Source: Bisporella sp. PMI_857 (Eukaryota > Ascomycota > Leotiomycetes > Helotiales > Helotiaceae). Taken from it: a stretch of DNA of 64,000 nt. Numbering within the stretch: the stretch's first letter is position 1; each line of letters begins with the position of its first letter. Positions 20,826-32,312 of the stretch are shown here, piece after piece. The translations under genes and the position numbers were made by a program. The notes under the pieces were generated by a model. The model saw only the letters and a program-made list of their open reading frames with translations, searched no databases and was not told where the DNA came from. The stretch lies in contig JAJSPD010000036.1 in assembly GCA_021307315.1 (NCBI GenBank), forward strand, positions 186,001 to 250,000. Reading direction: 5' to 3'.

Positions 20826-21974
20826 TTATATTTGACATTGTACAACCCTTCTGACCACCAATCTTCCAAAATGACGTTTCCATGCGGTCATGTCTGATTG
20901 GGGACGCTCAATGATCCCGATCTGGCGGATATCGTTCACTGTGAGATTTTCCCATCCAACTCGCTGCAAAAACGCCTTCCCATCCGCCAAAAAATTGATC
21001 CCGCAAAGCATTTGAGCTGTCGTCAGCAGCGCGTGAATTTTGGGACTATCAATCTTGGCTTTCTTTCCCAGCCAGTACCACTTGGCGAGTAGCAAATTGT
21101 CGTCCATGAAAACCCGGCTTTCCAATGAAGTTGGGGCACTATTTCCCATTTTGTGAGGCGCGGAGTTCTCAGCCAAGTCTTCCCAGCTCTTGAAATTTTT
21201 CGAATACCAGCGGTTGAATGTATCGAGAAAATTCAAGTTTTTTGCCATGTACGCGTTTCGAATTGGTTGCAACTCACGTTCAATCATTTTCATACTTCTT
21301 ATGACACCAGGCTGCATGCCGTCATGAACGAAGCTAAAAGGCGATTTTCTTTGGATAGCTGCAGCATTAAAAAGGGCAACTAGTGGATGGACAAAGCCAT
21401 TCACATTGGAGAAGCCGGCTTCGACAAACCCTTCACACCATGTGTGTTTCACTGAAAAGATGTCATCAATCCTTTTGCGGAGTCCCGATGTTGGCCTGTT
21501 CGAGGTTGCTGAGATTTCAAGTGTCGATTTGATTTCCTTTATCCATATCTTATCTGGATGACCTCGATCGTAACCACGGCAGGTATAAGGAGATGTTGAC
21601 GTTTCGACAACGCATCTGGCCCGTATTTGCCTATCTAGGTAACGTGCCTCGAAATTAGCACCGATACAGATGATAGTATGGTCCTCTAGGTCAAATCCAT
21701 TTAGATCCGCCACGATTTCTTTATATTCGGTGGATGGGGGGGTGATGACTAGGAATTTTGAAAAAGCAATGAGGGCGGGAAGGTCTCTGGTGAGTTTGGG
21801 GTAATAGCGACCTTCGATCTTGCCTATGGCATCGAGCTGGTCAAACTCTTCGATCCGATCGAACACCTTGCGGTGTCCCTCCTTTGCATACAACATGACC
21901 TTGTGTCGTCTATCTAGTAGCGACGCTGCAAAGGCACAAGCGAGGTTTCCGGTTCCGTAAACAGCGACCTCCAT
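20826..21974 (-). CDS. Opine/octopine dehydrogenase-like NAD(P)-dependent oxidoreductase
   Basis: The start at 21974 (MEVAVYGTGNLACAFAASL) gives 382 aa. It is chosen over the longer open frame to 22238 because it places the Rossmann fingerprint GTGNLACAFAA at the extreme N-terminus, as in the family. FLVITPPSTEY, IICIGANFEARYLDR and the C-terminal HPLVALFNAAAI with the downstream helical bundle match the layout of octopine/nopaline dehydrogenase family proteins (Rossmann plus C-terminal dehydrogenase domain). Such enzymes reductively condense an amino acid with a 2-oxo acid; members in fungi also occur near small biosynthetic loci. The substrate cannot be deduced. It is tail-to-tail with the membrane protein at 18887 and downstream of its decayed paralog. 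Confidence 0.72.
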   Translation of the reverse strand: MEVAVYGTGNLACAFAASLLDRRHKVMLYAKEGHRKVFDRIEEFDQLDAIGKIEGRYYPKLTRDLPALIAFSKFLVITPPSTEYKEIVADLNGFDLEDHTIICIGANFEARYLDRQIRARCVVETSTSPYTCRGYDRGHPDKIWIKEIKSTLEISATSNRPTSGLRKRIDDIFSVKHTWCEGFVEAGFSNVNGFVHPLVALFNAAAIQRKSPFSFVHDGMQPGVIRSMKMIERELQPIRNAYMAKNLNFLDTFNRWYSKNFKSWEDLAENSAPHKMGNSAPTSLESRVFMDDNLLLAKWYWLGKKAKIDSPKIHALLTTAQMLCGINFLADGKAFLQRVGWENLTVNDIRQIGIIERPQSDMTAWKRHFGRLVVRRVVQCQI

Positions 21975-22262
21975 TTTCTGTTCTTGGTTTGAGAGATTTG
22001 ATTTATTGCAGGACAAAGGTTTGAAAAGTTCTGAGCAGAAACCAATGCAGTTGGCCGGAGAGATACTAGTGGGAAAATGACCGCTTACCAAGACGCTTAC
22101 AGCCGACGAAGTCTCTCGACCACATCCTTCTCGGCACTTACCCCTTTTGGTAGCATTGCAACGTCGAACGTGGCGGGAAATGCCGCCAAATAGGCATAAT
22201 GTTGAATACCTAGTGGGAAAATTTGCTTGGAGCAGCACTCCAGCTTTTCGAATTTGAACCTC

Positions 22263-23921
22263 TTACGTAGGTATTACCAAAGTTGGTGAGAGTTGAAAGT
22301 AAATGGGCCGATGGCTAAGTATTGCCTCTATATGAAACCGTCGCCGTCTGCGCTGGATCTTCTTTTCTTGTGTCCATCCCTTTTCCTTTGCATTACGTAT
22401 GATTGAACAGGCAATATTAGTGAAATACAACATAATAAGAAGACCATGGATAGACGTGAGGGTTGAAAACACCCAGTTATTGTCCATGAGCTCGTATTTC
22501 AATCCGTACTTTGCTATAGCAATAGGTCCGGTAATGAGAGGTATTGAGATGAAATTGCCGGATGATAGATTAGAAAAAGAACTATAGCATCTTCCAAGGC
22601 CTGATGGGGTAAAAGATCACCAAACCTTCTTTAAATAATACAAAGATGTTTGACGCCATGTTGCGGACGAGAGCGAAAGGTTTATGAGCGACGGCGGCAC
22701 AATTGATAATGGCAAAAACAAAGGCGAGAAGCCAGGGAAGGGCTTCGGCGCGTCGATACCAGAGAATAGATTTGGCCGGCCCGTTATGGGGTGTCTCGTC
22801 ATCTTTTTCTATATCCTCTGGTGTCAAACAGTCAAATAACACGGTTTTCAGAGCGTGAAGCTCGGCTTTTAAAGCGGACACCTGCATACTCTTGGTCCAG
22901 CTAAGTTTATACTTCTCTTAGAGAGCACAGAGTTCGTCATGTCCTTCGACAATTGACCAGTAGAGGTCAGCTGCTGTTTTTTGATGTCGTCCGGTAGGCC
23001 AGCAAGGAGCTTTCGACTCATTTTTCTGCTGCAGCTTTCCAAAGCAACCCAGGTAATCATTGAGAAACTGAGGATAAACTGTGCTGCCAAGTTGCCGCAA
23101 CCGACTGCGATTATAAATAGCAATTAGTCATATAGGAAAGCGTATGGTGGATAATACGCGACCAGTGTATAGGCCAACTTGGTAACAAAACGACACCCAT
23201 TCGGTCTATTAGGAAAGCCCATATCAGTCGTGGGCTAGTGCAGGGAAATCGAATTAAGAACCAGAGCTGAAATATAACACGTCCCAATTTACCCAGCGAG
23301 CGAGCATCGAAAACGCGATCATTCAATTTGAGGGCGGTCACATCTGGCACCACCACAACGAACAATAGCAGTGCCAAAGGATGACGAAAAGTGCTACGTC
23401 ATCTTTAGTTGCAGTTGCCCACCAGCTTTTTTCTTCCCAAGTCTCGAATTGTTGCAAGGCACGAGAGCGATAGACCTTAACTGGTCTTCTAACCGTCCCG
23501 AGCAATCGGTCGTCCTTCTCGGAACTTTTCATCTCCTTCAGCGCGGCGCATAGCTTTTGCACCACAGGAGATTGGCTGACACTGTTGTCGAAGTCAGCAT
23601 CTTAGGCGCTTGTAAGATCGTCGGGGAGGGTAGTTCCTTCCAGCATTTTTAAGATCGACCTGTAGCATATTCGAACAAATGGGTGATTTAGAGTCGTAAA
23701 ATTTCTTCCAGTTTTTCTTAAAATGTAATCGTTCAGACGGTCTTGGGTAGAAACGCTGACTGGCTCATTTGGCGACGAAACCGAGCAATGATTAGCCGAA
23801 AACAGGAGCGCCACTCTATAGATAAGCTTTGCCAGATCAAAGGGCTGCCGTTCAAATAGAAGAGCTGTTCTGTTGACGATGAGAAATAAGGCAAGTGGAG
23901 ATTTGCATTTGCCTCGCGCAT
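22263..23921 (-). pseudogene. Degraded paralog of the membrane protein at 18887
   Basis: Homologous blocks run in order: FDLAKLIYRVALLF...YRSILKMLEGTTLPDDL, VVQKLCAALKEM, DVALFVIL, KLNDRVFDARSLGKLGR, GNLAAQFILSFSMITWVAL, LPWLLAFVFAIINCAAVA and a basic C-terminal helix. An in-frame TAA at 23602-23604 separates TSA from DADFDNSVSQ in one continuous frame. A frameshift near 23375 separates FVIL from ALLLFVVVV. One true intron is plausible at about 23106-23200 (TGACTAAT branch, ATCGCAG acceptor). The nonsense codon and frameshift make a pseudogene likely, though an unusual intron arrangement is not excluded. The 5' end is undefined. Confidence 0.55.
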
Positions 23922-26165
23922 AGCTCAGCGGTTAGCAATCACTGCCAAAATGCTAAAAATGCCAATTTCATTCCAAAATATCTAAGGACTGTGAAAGGTC
24001 CCGCAGTCAATTTCGCACCATTAGCTGTACTGTAAGTCGAGAGGCGATACACTCAAAATCAAGCGGATAACGCAATTGCGTTAACACTACTTTCTGCGAT
24101 GAAAAATGGATTATAGCCGTTGTTATCATCATCAGTCTCCATCACTTCGGTGATATGGCTCATGGCCAGCGAGGTGACTCTTCACGCCCAGGGTATTATG
24201 GAACTGTATCACAGGCAAGGGTAAATAATCGTGCGGGGTCTGGGATTTGATTGTAGGTCCCTACCGTCGCGCCGACACTGCATGAATATGCGCCACACGG
24301 CAGCAACGAGGTTGGCGATGACTTCACTTTAGTTTTGAAGGATTCAGGAGCTCGAATGGGGATAGTTCATAAATTTCGGCAACGGCAAGCGATGGTGGAG
24401 TCTTATCACGCCATGAAATAGGCTCTGCAAACTAGGCGCGACGACAATGATGCGAACATAATTTTACAGGTAGCCGGGTCAGGAATTTTCAGGGGCGGTT
24501 ACAGTATATGACTGATACAAAACTTCGACAGAATCTGAGTTGCTTGAAGTCAAAGTGCCCATCATTTTTCACGCTTCAAGGAGTTTTTCGCTACGCAGGG
24601 ACGGACGTTAGTGCCCCTCATCAGGCTATGTCGCACTCCACCTGCTCCCCACCAGAGCTCCCCACCAGAAGATAATAGAATGTAAATGAGATCGATCCCA
24701 GGCGATGATGGATGTATTCTACGCCAAGCCCCATGCCATCCGATGCGCTCTGGCACACACACATGCACGCCATACATAGCTATAGATATAAAAAGGTACT
24801 ACCCCTCATACACCGTCTCCCTCCGGTGATCCTCCTCTCCTCCTCCCCCCAAAACCATCCATCACAAAGATCATGCCCTGCCCTTATCAATTACCCCGCC
24901 ATCCCACTACCCACACACCCCATTGCCCTCCCCATAAGTGATAACCACCCATCCCAACCGGATACAAGTATCCACAATAGCTTTGATTACCCTATCACCA
25001 AGGTAGGCTCTGGAGCTGTTCTTATTAAAATGCTGTTATGTCAACGTCCGGTCTAGGACTGCCGGAATGCATCCTCATAAATCTTCAAATGAATCACCGA
25101 CCTCTTTACAAATTTGAGATTCATGGCAAGACGAAAAGGTCCGACATCAACGTGATGTGTAGTGGAATATGCATCAATGTTAATTTGTCCCCTGAGAAGT
25201 TTGAGGATGCACTTCATATCAAAGAACAATATATTCAATATCTCAGGCCCCTCCACGCCGAGAGTTCGATTCTGCATGACGCTCATAATGCAGATATAGT
25301 AGTTTAGCTTTAATATCCAGTTAGTTTTAGCACGTTTTACTCAACATTGATCTTACCCGCTAAGTATTCAGAGCCATATATCATGCCTTGAGTATGCCTC
25401 GAGGGATGAAAGAGGGATACGAACGAAAGCCATCCACGATACAATAGCATCTTCTCGAAGTGACTCGTGCACTCGCCAAATCGCCCAATCACAGGCCTTC
25501 TACTTGAGTACGTTCTATCTCGTATGTGTTTGAGTCCTTTCCAGGTCCCCCGTATGTCAGCACTGAAAATGGGACTTGCACGTACAATATTCGCTCTGGC
25601 CACAAACGAAAAGTAGAGACCAGTGATGGTTTTCAAAATCGTCAGGCTGGCCGCCCCAGTAATTGAAGCCTAAAGTGCTCGACGTTTTGGCGCTGAGATC
25701 AAACATCCCACATACGCAGGTATCGTAATGCGCATCAGGATCTATACGGACGCTGGGATGACCCAAGGAAAGCCTCGGGGGATATGCATCGACAAAATGG
25801 CTGTGCCTCGCGAAAATACTCCCACTAGTGGAAACAGCTATTGACACAATGAAGGTCAGTGTCACATAGTACGAGGGTCAGGAAGGATAAATTTCTTATT
25901 CAAGGCTTGCAGCACACTACAGTACCATAAAACTTTTTTCTGTATCAATTCCCATTTTCCCTGATAGGACTACAGTGGAGTCCGAGCACGCAGCGCAGTG
26001 CAAAATCGCCGCCGATTGACTCCGACGAACCTTACGACAGACAGAGACAACTATCTCGTACGTTCCATTGCAACACGACCGCTGTGCCAGCAGCGGGGAC
26101 AAAGCAAAACCCAAAACAAAACCAATACCCATGCTTTCCCAACAATAATAACAGGAACCAGACCT
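23922..26165. other. Long stretch without a supported gene
   Basis: 23922-24560 shows no coding or repeat signal I recognize. 24720-24890 is the dispersed repeat also at 1500. 24950-26165 contains many overlapping short frames; one on the minus strand (25557-25865) ends in a Cys-rich segment (DTCVCGMF ... VCGQSEYCTCKSHFQC) but has no ATG. Confidence 0.4.
24720..24890. repeat. Dispersed repeat, copy 2
   Basis: CACATGCACGCCATACATAG, then CTATAGATATAAAAAGG, CTCCCTCCGGTGAT and CTCCTCCCCCCAAAA, parallel bases 1500-1670 with substitutions and small indels. It is not coding. Confidence 0.55.
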
Positions 26166-26445
26166 GCCTACTATGCTGTATGCTGCTGCGATGTATGGTA
26201 TTCATCTTCGCATGTCATCAGGTGCTTACCATTAGAGCAATACTCGCAAACAGCGAGCTCATAAGCCTTCCCTTTGCAATCCATACAATCTTCATCCTTA
26301 TCTTTCGGCCTTGCCTCACGACCTTCGCAGGTGCCGCAATGCCTGGCGTCAGTCGCGATCTTCCAGCCTTTCACATTGCACGAAGTACAGTCCAACCTGA
26401 CCGAGGCTTTGGTTTTGCCCTTCCGCAATCAGGGCAGCCCATTGT
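26166..26445 (-). CDS. Candidate CxxC zinc-ribbon-like mini-protein (partial, possibly frameshifted)
   Basis: The minus strand encodes repeated CxxC pairs: CTSCNVKGWK, HCGTCEGREARPK, DCMDCKGKAYE and VCEYCSNG, followed directly by a GTAAGC donor. The four CxxC pairs suggest a structural zinc-binding fold like DnaJ central domains or small fungal CxxC proteins. The only nearby ATG (MGCPDCGRAKPKPR), which adds a fifth CxxC pair, is in another frame, so a one-base shift near 26405 is needed to join them, or the start lies in an unseen exon. It may be a pseudogene. Confidence 0.35.
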
Positions 26446-27978
26446 TGGCTGACGTTCTGGTATAACATCATAATACAACGGTCAGGTATTTGTAGAACGA
26501 AGTTGTAAAACACAGGGGAACGATGTGATTTTTCGACTTCTTTCGAGGAAGGAATCACGTCGATATGACTACGGCAGTTTTTCTGTAAAAATATTTGGAA
26601 TTCAAGACTCATCAAAGCACCTGTTTGTACGTAGATCAGATTAGCTAGCTAGTATCGCGTGATTCTATCACGTGATCTGGGATGGGTATATCCTCATCCC
26701 ACTTTACAGACTACAAACAATGAACCACATTCAACCTAAGCATACCACGTATAACGTTACGTGGTCTGCCACAGGTAGAGTGATTCCACAGCACCGTAGG
26801 AAGTAGATTATCGAAACTGATAATTGAGAATTGCTTTAACAATGTGATGCCCCAGATGATTATCCCTGTTCTTTTCCTGAACTACATTATCTATTCTGAA
26901 ATGCAGGCGATGCTCTCGCTAGCCTATCGATCAAGTACACCACTCCCCGAATGGCGTTGCAATGGAGGCGCCAATCGGCTACAGCACTGAACTAGGTGGA
27001 CCCCGATCGGTCCCAGCGCTTGTCAAACTGGCGATCGTAGATTATGAGAGAGTGTGTGTGAGAGAGAGAGGCGCCAACTGCCTAGAAGTTTTAGACATGG
27101 TTATTACGTCCGAGGCAGTCAAGCGAGCGTCGACCAGCTGCTTGGCCGGTGCTGTGTCGCTTTAACGCTTCTACATCCAACTTTTTGGTTTCTTGATGCT
27201 CTTCAATAGGTACCTGCCTCTTCAACAACGCGTCCTTTCTATTTGTGAAACATCGCAGATGGTAGGCAGGTCCAACGCCAGTGCGCGTGGATTGAAAGTA
27301 ACAGGTGGTTAACGGACTGTAGGCCAAACACAGAATCATCGACCGAAAAAAAAACTAGCGGCCGATAATATTCAATCACCAACATATATATACAAAAAGA
27401 AGGGCCTAATCAATGACGAACTGGCCTGCGCAGGTAAGCGGGCGGGTTTGGTGTTAACACCGCCCGTACTCGGCCGGTACTACTGAATTGTTGTGATGGT
27501 AGCGGGTAATTGAAGCTTGTTGTCAAACGGAACGGTTGATGGGTAGATAAATATCATGGAATATATGTCGTTAGAATAAGGCATAAAAATCTGATTATAG
27601 AGCCAATAGAATCAAACTATCTAGAGGGGATTAAAATAGGGGCCGCACGCAAATCTGGCCGATAGGCCTGGCCGTGCCACACTTATATCCTCGCCAGCAA
27701 CTCTCTCCGCCACCAAGCTCCTGGATAAGGGAGCATTACGCGCGCTCCCGCCGAGTGCTGACGACCAGAACACCCACGCCGTCGGCGTGTTGGCCACCGA
27801 CAATGCTGCGGTTGCATAAATCCCCGAATGTGCAACCAATTGTCTTTGCAGCGAGTGGAGAAAACGTCGTTCACGCTCAACTGCGCCTCGAGAGGATATG
27901 CGAATATAGGCAAACGCACGAGCAAGTTGGCGGTTCACAATGCTACTCAACTCTTTAGTGACTCAATACCCCTTTTAA
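26446..27978. other. Intergenic, no gene supported
   Basis: A palindromic GCGTGATTCTATCACGTGATC lies near 26655-26676, and a GAGAGAGTGTGTGTGAGAGAGAGAG-type simple repeat near 27045-27070. The GC-richer 27650-27950 segment has open frames on both strands with no recognizable protein and lies downstream of PAC1. Confidence 0.4.
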
Positions 27979-29428
27979 TTATGTTACAAAGACTCGCACG
28001 TATGAATCCACACATCCTGTTGCGATGGCACATCGAATTTTAGCCTTGCCGGCATCTTCTTTCTTCAAGGCTGTATTAGTTCTTTCTCCATCCTCCTCAG
28101 GAACGTCATTCACAACAGTGGGAGCCCATCGAATACAGCTAACGAACCGCTCATGCACGCCTTCTAATGTTTTCACCAATTTTCCTTCTTGAGAAAGATC
28201 CCAACAACGTAAAGTCTTGTCATCACCGGCACTGATCAGGTACTTGCCGCCGGGATGGAATACCAGGCCTCTTACCCAGTTGTCATGACCTATTAAAGTC
28301 TTGATCAATGCCCCTTGAACATCCCAAATTTTTATACTTTTGTCTCTTGCTCCAGTAGCGACAAATTCAGCTGAACTGCTTGATGGAGGTGGTTTCTTTC
28401 GTCCAGCAAGAGTTGCCAGGTGTCCATAACTTGCTGGTGGCGCGAATGCACAGCATTCAATAAAATTTTCATGGCCTATTAAAGTCGCTTTTGCTTCTCC
28501 CGATAAAGCATCCCATATCATTGCTGTTCGTTCGTTACCACCTGACACGAGCCACTTTCCATCAAAAGAAGGCGAAACATCTCGAACCCAATCATTGTGT
28601 CCACGAATTGTTTTTACGCAATATCCTGTCGATACGTCCATATCCGGAGAGATGCATCTCGACTAGCTGACACGAGAAGATTTCCTGGGGATGATAAGAA
28701 ACGCAAGGCGGAAACTGAATGATCATGTCCAAAAAGTGTTCGAATATTCGTATAGTCGTTGCTAGGATCCCATAGTTTAACGGTAAGGTCAGTCGAACAT
28801 GAGGCCAGTAGGGTGCGTCCCTTTGGCCCGCCAAAATCGACATCTGTGACAGCTCTTGTATGCCCCTTGAGAGTCCGCTCTAGTTCTCCTAGTTCCCAAT
28901 CCCAGATCTTGATAGTGAAATCTTCCGAACCTGAGGCGAGTGAAGAGAAAATTGGGTGGAATGCTACACATGTAATAGGTTGTCTATGTGATCGGAGCGT
29001 ATGTCTTGCTCGAGATCCAGGAAGCCAGCTCGTAGGATCTTGGTTCTGTTTCGAGAGGGAGGCAGGTGTGATCGAATCGAGTTCGGCTTGTAAACTCGCA
29101 ATCGTTGATTCTAGTCCCATTATCTACACAAAAGTTCAGCGTTCCGTCGTCGAGACAGCCGACCATAGAATCCTACTTTCTTCTGCAATCGGACAACGCT
29201 CGTCCATTTCTTCTCTAGCAACCCCTCATACTTATTGCTGGTCGCAGCACTAAAGCTATCGCCAATATTGAGCTCTTCTCGCAATGCCGTAGCGCTCTTC
29301 GATAGATTTGTTGACGTGAGGTACGCAATAATGGACTTGTGTCTAGTCTTAAGTCAGCGCATGCAGTACTGATAATGTAGATAAACCTACAGTTCCTCAG
29401 TCTGCCCTGGCGTTAAGATCCGGCTCAT
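27979..29428 (-). CDS. pac1: Nuclear distribution protein PAC1/LIS1 (NudF), with a one-base deletion
   Basis: Exon 1 is 29428-29391, intron 29390-29343, exon 2 29342-29177, intron 29176-29124, and exon 3 29123-27979. The N-terminus [20 protein letters not shown] is the LisH dimerization motif, followed by a coiled coil ([27 protein letters not shown]) and seven WD repeats ([51 protein letters not shown]). PAC1 binds dynein and NudE to drive nuclear migration along microtubules. At about 28638 the expected [15 protein letters not shown] is broken because ATATGGACG lacks one G; adding it gives 449 aa, the family length. Everything else is intact, so this is either a very recent lesion or a homopolymer error. 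Some Sordariomycetes carry two PAC1 copies. Confidence 0.9.
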
Positions 29429-30049
29429 AATGACTGTAGTAGTTGATATTTGAAGCTTGAGATTGGTCTCGTTTTGTTGTCGCTCTAGGCAATGCTCCTA
29501 GCTTCGCAGGTAGACTGCTTGCCTAGAGTGATCAGACCTTAGATTAGAGCGTGATTTCGATGCTAAGATCGAGGGATGAGGGCTTCATTAATTAGGATAC
29601 AGAGTACGGTGCCTTCAGTTGAGAGTTATTCCATTAATTTCATGCGAAAGCACTAGGTAACTTTGTTTGGCAGTTACGTCAGCAAGGCTGACAACAACTA
29701 TACCTAATCTGAACGTCACATGAGCCACAACCCTGGGCTCATCTAGCCTGTGATGGATAAAAGTATTCCCTCTCCGAATGCATAATTATTTATCCTTGAA
29801 TAATCGACCAGTCAAGGTCGCTGAACTTGGTACCGTAATCATTATGAAGGAAATGCTTTCGGCAACTTATATCAGAGCACACCACATTTTCACGGCATAG
29901 AACCGCAGAATATGGCATCTGTATTGCCTTCAATTTAACCCGTAGCTTCATTGTAATACCTCGCACATCCACTGTTTGATCCTCTATATAATGCCACCAA
30001 TTCTTAACATCTTGGAAGTTACTTCACAAAACGACGAAAATAATGAAAC
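29429..30049. other. Intergenic between divergent PAC1 and the phosphoesterase
   Basis: This is the shared upstream region of two divergently transcribed genes. No repeat or additional gene is seen. Confidence 0.5.
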
Positions 30050-31902
30050 ATGTCTGCGTTGGGGCTTGCCTCGTCAGTAGTTGTCTTACTAGTTGTACTG
30101 CTTCGTGCTCTTGAGTTTCTTGGAGTCTTCCCCTCCAAAAAGGCGATGTCGTCTACTCCCTATACTACGGCCGTTGCTCACCCAGTTGTTACGGATCTGA
30201 CCATATGCATCTTCTCTTCGACAGTTTCTGCTTCCACCTGCGAACTGGACCCGCGAATATGGCACCGCATAGAGAAGGACCTCTACCTATATACATCTCA
30301 GCAGAGTGCATGGCTGTATGTAGCGCTAGCGAATGAAGAAGAGCTCACAGCTGAGGACCTGCTGGTTATGGATATCAGAGTCGGCGAGCCGCCTCCCAAC
30401 CCTAGCTCAGGTCATTCATGGGAGAGTCGACCTGGCGGAATCTGGGTGCTGAGAAGCAAATTCTCTGGCAAGATTGACCAGGCTGTGACAGAGGTAGATG
30501 TCCTCTTTGGTGTGGATGCCGTTGACCCACGACCACAATGGGCTCTCATGCGATCATCGCTCCAACTTAACGCTCAGCCAAAGGTACCGGTTGCAAGACT
30601 AAGTGTACTCCACGGCAGGACCAAGCCGAGACCAGATGCTCGGGCGGCTTTGAGAGTCAGGGAAGATGGCAAATTCAAGATTGTCCAGATCTCTGACACG
30701 CACATGGTCACTGGTGTCGGGGTATGTAAAGATGCTATTGATGCTTATGGAAAACATCTGCCAGAGAGCGAGGCTGACCCACTTACGGTGGACTTTATTG
30801 GAAAGATCTTGGATGTCGAGAATCCAGACCTTGTGATTCTCACTGGAGATCAGTTGCACCACGACATCTCCGACAGCCAATCTGCCCTTTTTAAGGCGGT
30901 TGCTCCTATTATCGAGCGTTCAATCCCATTCGCAGCCGTCTTTGGCAATCATGATAGTGAGGGCATCCACGCATTATCACGTAAGTAGCTTCTTCCATAA
31001 GGTAACCGATACACAGAGCTAGCGATCGACAACACACTCGGAGTTGTTACACTCTCGCAAACGTGTAGGCTGCTTTGCTCCGCAAGATAGTTATGCAATC
31101 CTAATAAGCTGGGTCTTGGAAATGATATCTGTCCATTCTCGTTGACTAGATTACAGGTACGGCACAAATGTCAATACTTCAGGATCTGCCCTTTAGCCTT
31201 TGCGAGTCAGGCCCAGAGCAGGTCGACGGCATAGGCAACTTCTACCTTCAGGTCCTGGCTCCTGCCCCGTCACAGATCCCATCATCGACTTTATATTTCC
31301 TGGATTCGCACAGTCAAATACCGAGCAAGATATTCAATCCCGACTATGACCCCATTAAGCAAAGCCAAATTGACTGGTTCATGAACACTTCCCAAGCGCA
31401 GCGAACGGCGCGTGAAAGTGGTGATAACAACAACCGCTTTCATCTGTCTCTGGCCTTCCTACACATCCCTCTTCCCGAGTTCGGAGACCCTCATCTTAGT
31501 ATACGCAACGGCCACCGGAGGGAACCGACTGAAGGCCCCAGTTTCAATTCCCATTTCTATGATGCTTTGGTCAAGGGAGGCATATCAGCATTAGGCTGCG
31601 GGCACGACCACGTGAATGACTTTTGCGCTCTGCTGCTACAAACGCAGCAGGATAGCAACAAAGGCCCTCAGCCTGGCCCTTGGCTATGCCATGCAGGTGG
31701 CAGTGGGTTCGGCGGGTATTGTTCGCGCGGCAAAAAGCGATACCACCGACGAATGCGGGTTTGGGAGCTCGCTACGAATACCGGGAGCTTAAAGACTTGG
31801 AAGCGGGTCGAATATGCCATAGACAGAGTTGATGAGTTGATGCTTGTAGAATGTGGAGCGGTGGTTGATCCCTCTGATGAAGAAGATGAAGACAGAAGCT
31901 GA
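30050..31902 (+). CDS. Calcineurin-like metallophosphoesterase (Dcr2/Sia1-type)
   Basis: Exon 1 is 30050-30980, a 176-nt intron (GTAAGT...GATTACAG) spans 30981-31156, and exon 2 is 31157-31902, giving 558 aa with SR joined to TAQMSILQ in frame. A signal anchor (LASSVVVLLVVLLRALEFLG) starts the protein. An all-beta N-terminal domain follows, then the full set of dinuclear-metal motifs: KIVQISDTHM, LTGDQLHHD, VFGNHDSEG, LAFLHIPLPEF and LGCGHDHVNDF. Order and spacing match fungal Dcr2/Sia1-type phosphoesterases, which are extracytoplasmic or membrane-associated; a specific substrate cannot be read from the sequence. The C-terminus is acidic (DPSDEEDEDRS). The gene is intact. Confidence 0.93.
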
Positions 31903-32312
31903 TATCGCTACGTGATGCTGCTAAAAGTATATATAGGGAGACTGCCAGGCAGCTATAGAACTCTTCATAATACTCGGGCAGTTTAGGGGTTTCATATTTG
32001 AGAGAGTCGTTGATTTGAATGACTACACTTGCTTAATCTCAGTGATAGGATTTCGAGGAGGTAGAGGAAAAGAACAATGTTTATAAAGGGAACGCATTTT
32101 GTGGCACGCCCTGCCTTCAGCACAGCTTTCTCAGTTACTTGGATAAAACTACAGAAAGTAAATACAAATATGCAACCACCTATGGGACTGGTCATTATTG
32201 AATCAGTTCCTTCCGGCAGGGTGTATGTAGTTTAGGCTGTTTTCTCCTCTTTCCCCATTAACTTTTCTATTTTTCCACGTAGTGTGTTGGCGTCCTCCTC
32301 CCGGCCCCAATC
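31903..32312. other. Intergenic, no gene seen
   Basis: This is the 3' flank of the phosphoesterase gene and of the TPR pseudogene on the other strand. No motif or repeat is recognized. Confidence 0.4.

Noticed and set aside
23910..23960. tRNA-like sequence (GCATAGCTCAGCGGTTAGCA)
   Set aside because: Only a D-arm-like stretch is present. There is no anticodon arm, no GTTCGAATCC-type T-loop and no acceptor pairing at the right distance.
25557..25865. Possible small secreted Cys-rich protein on the minus strand
   Set aside because: The frame begins at GTG with TGA just upstream, no ATG or supported upstream exon exists, and overlapping frames are equally long.
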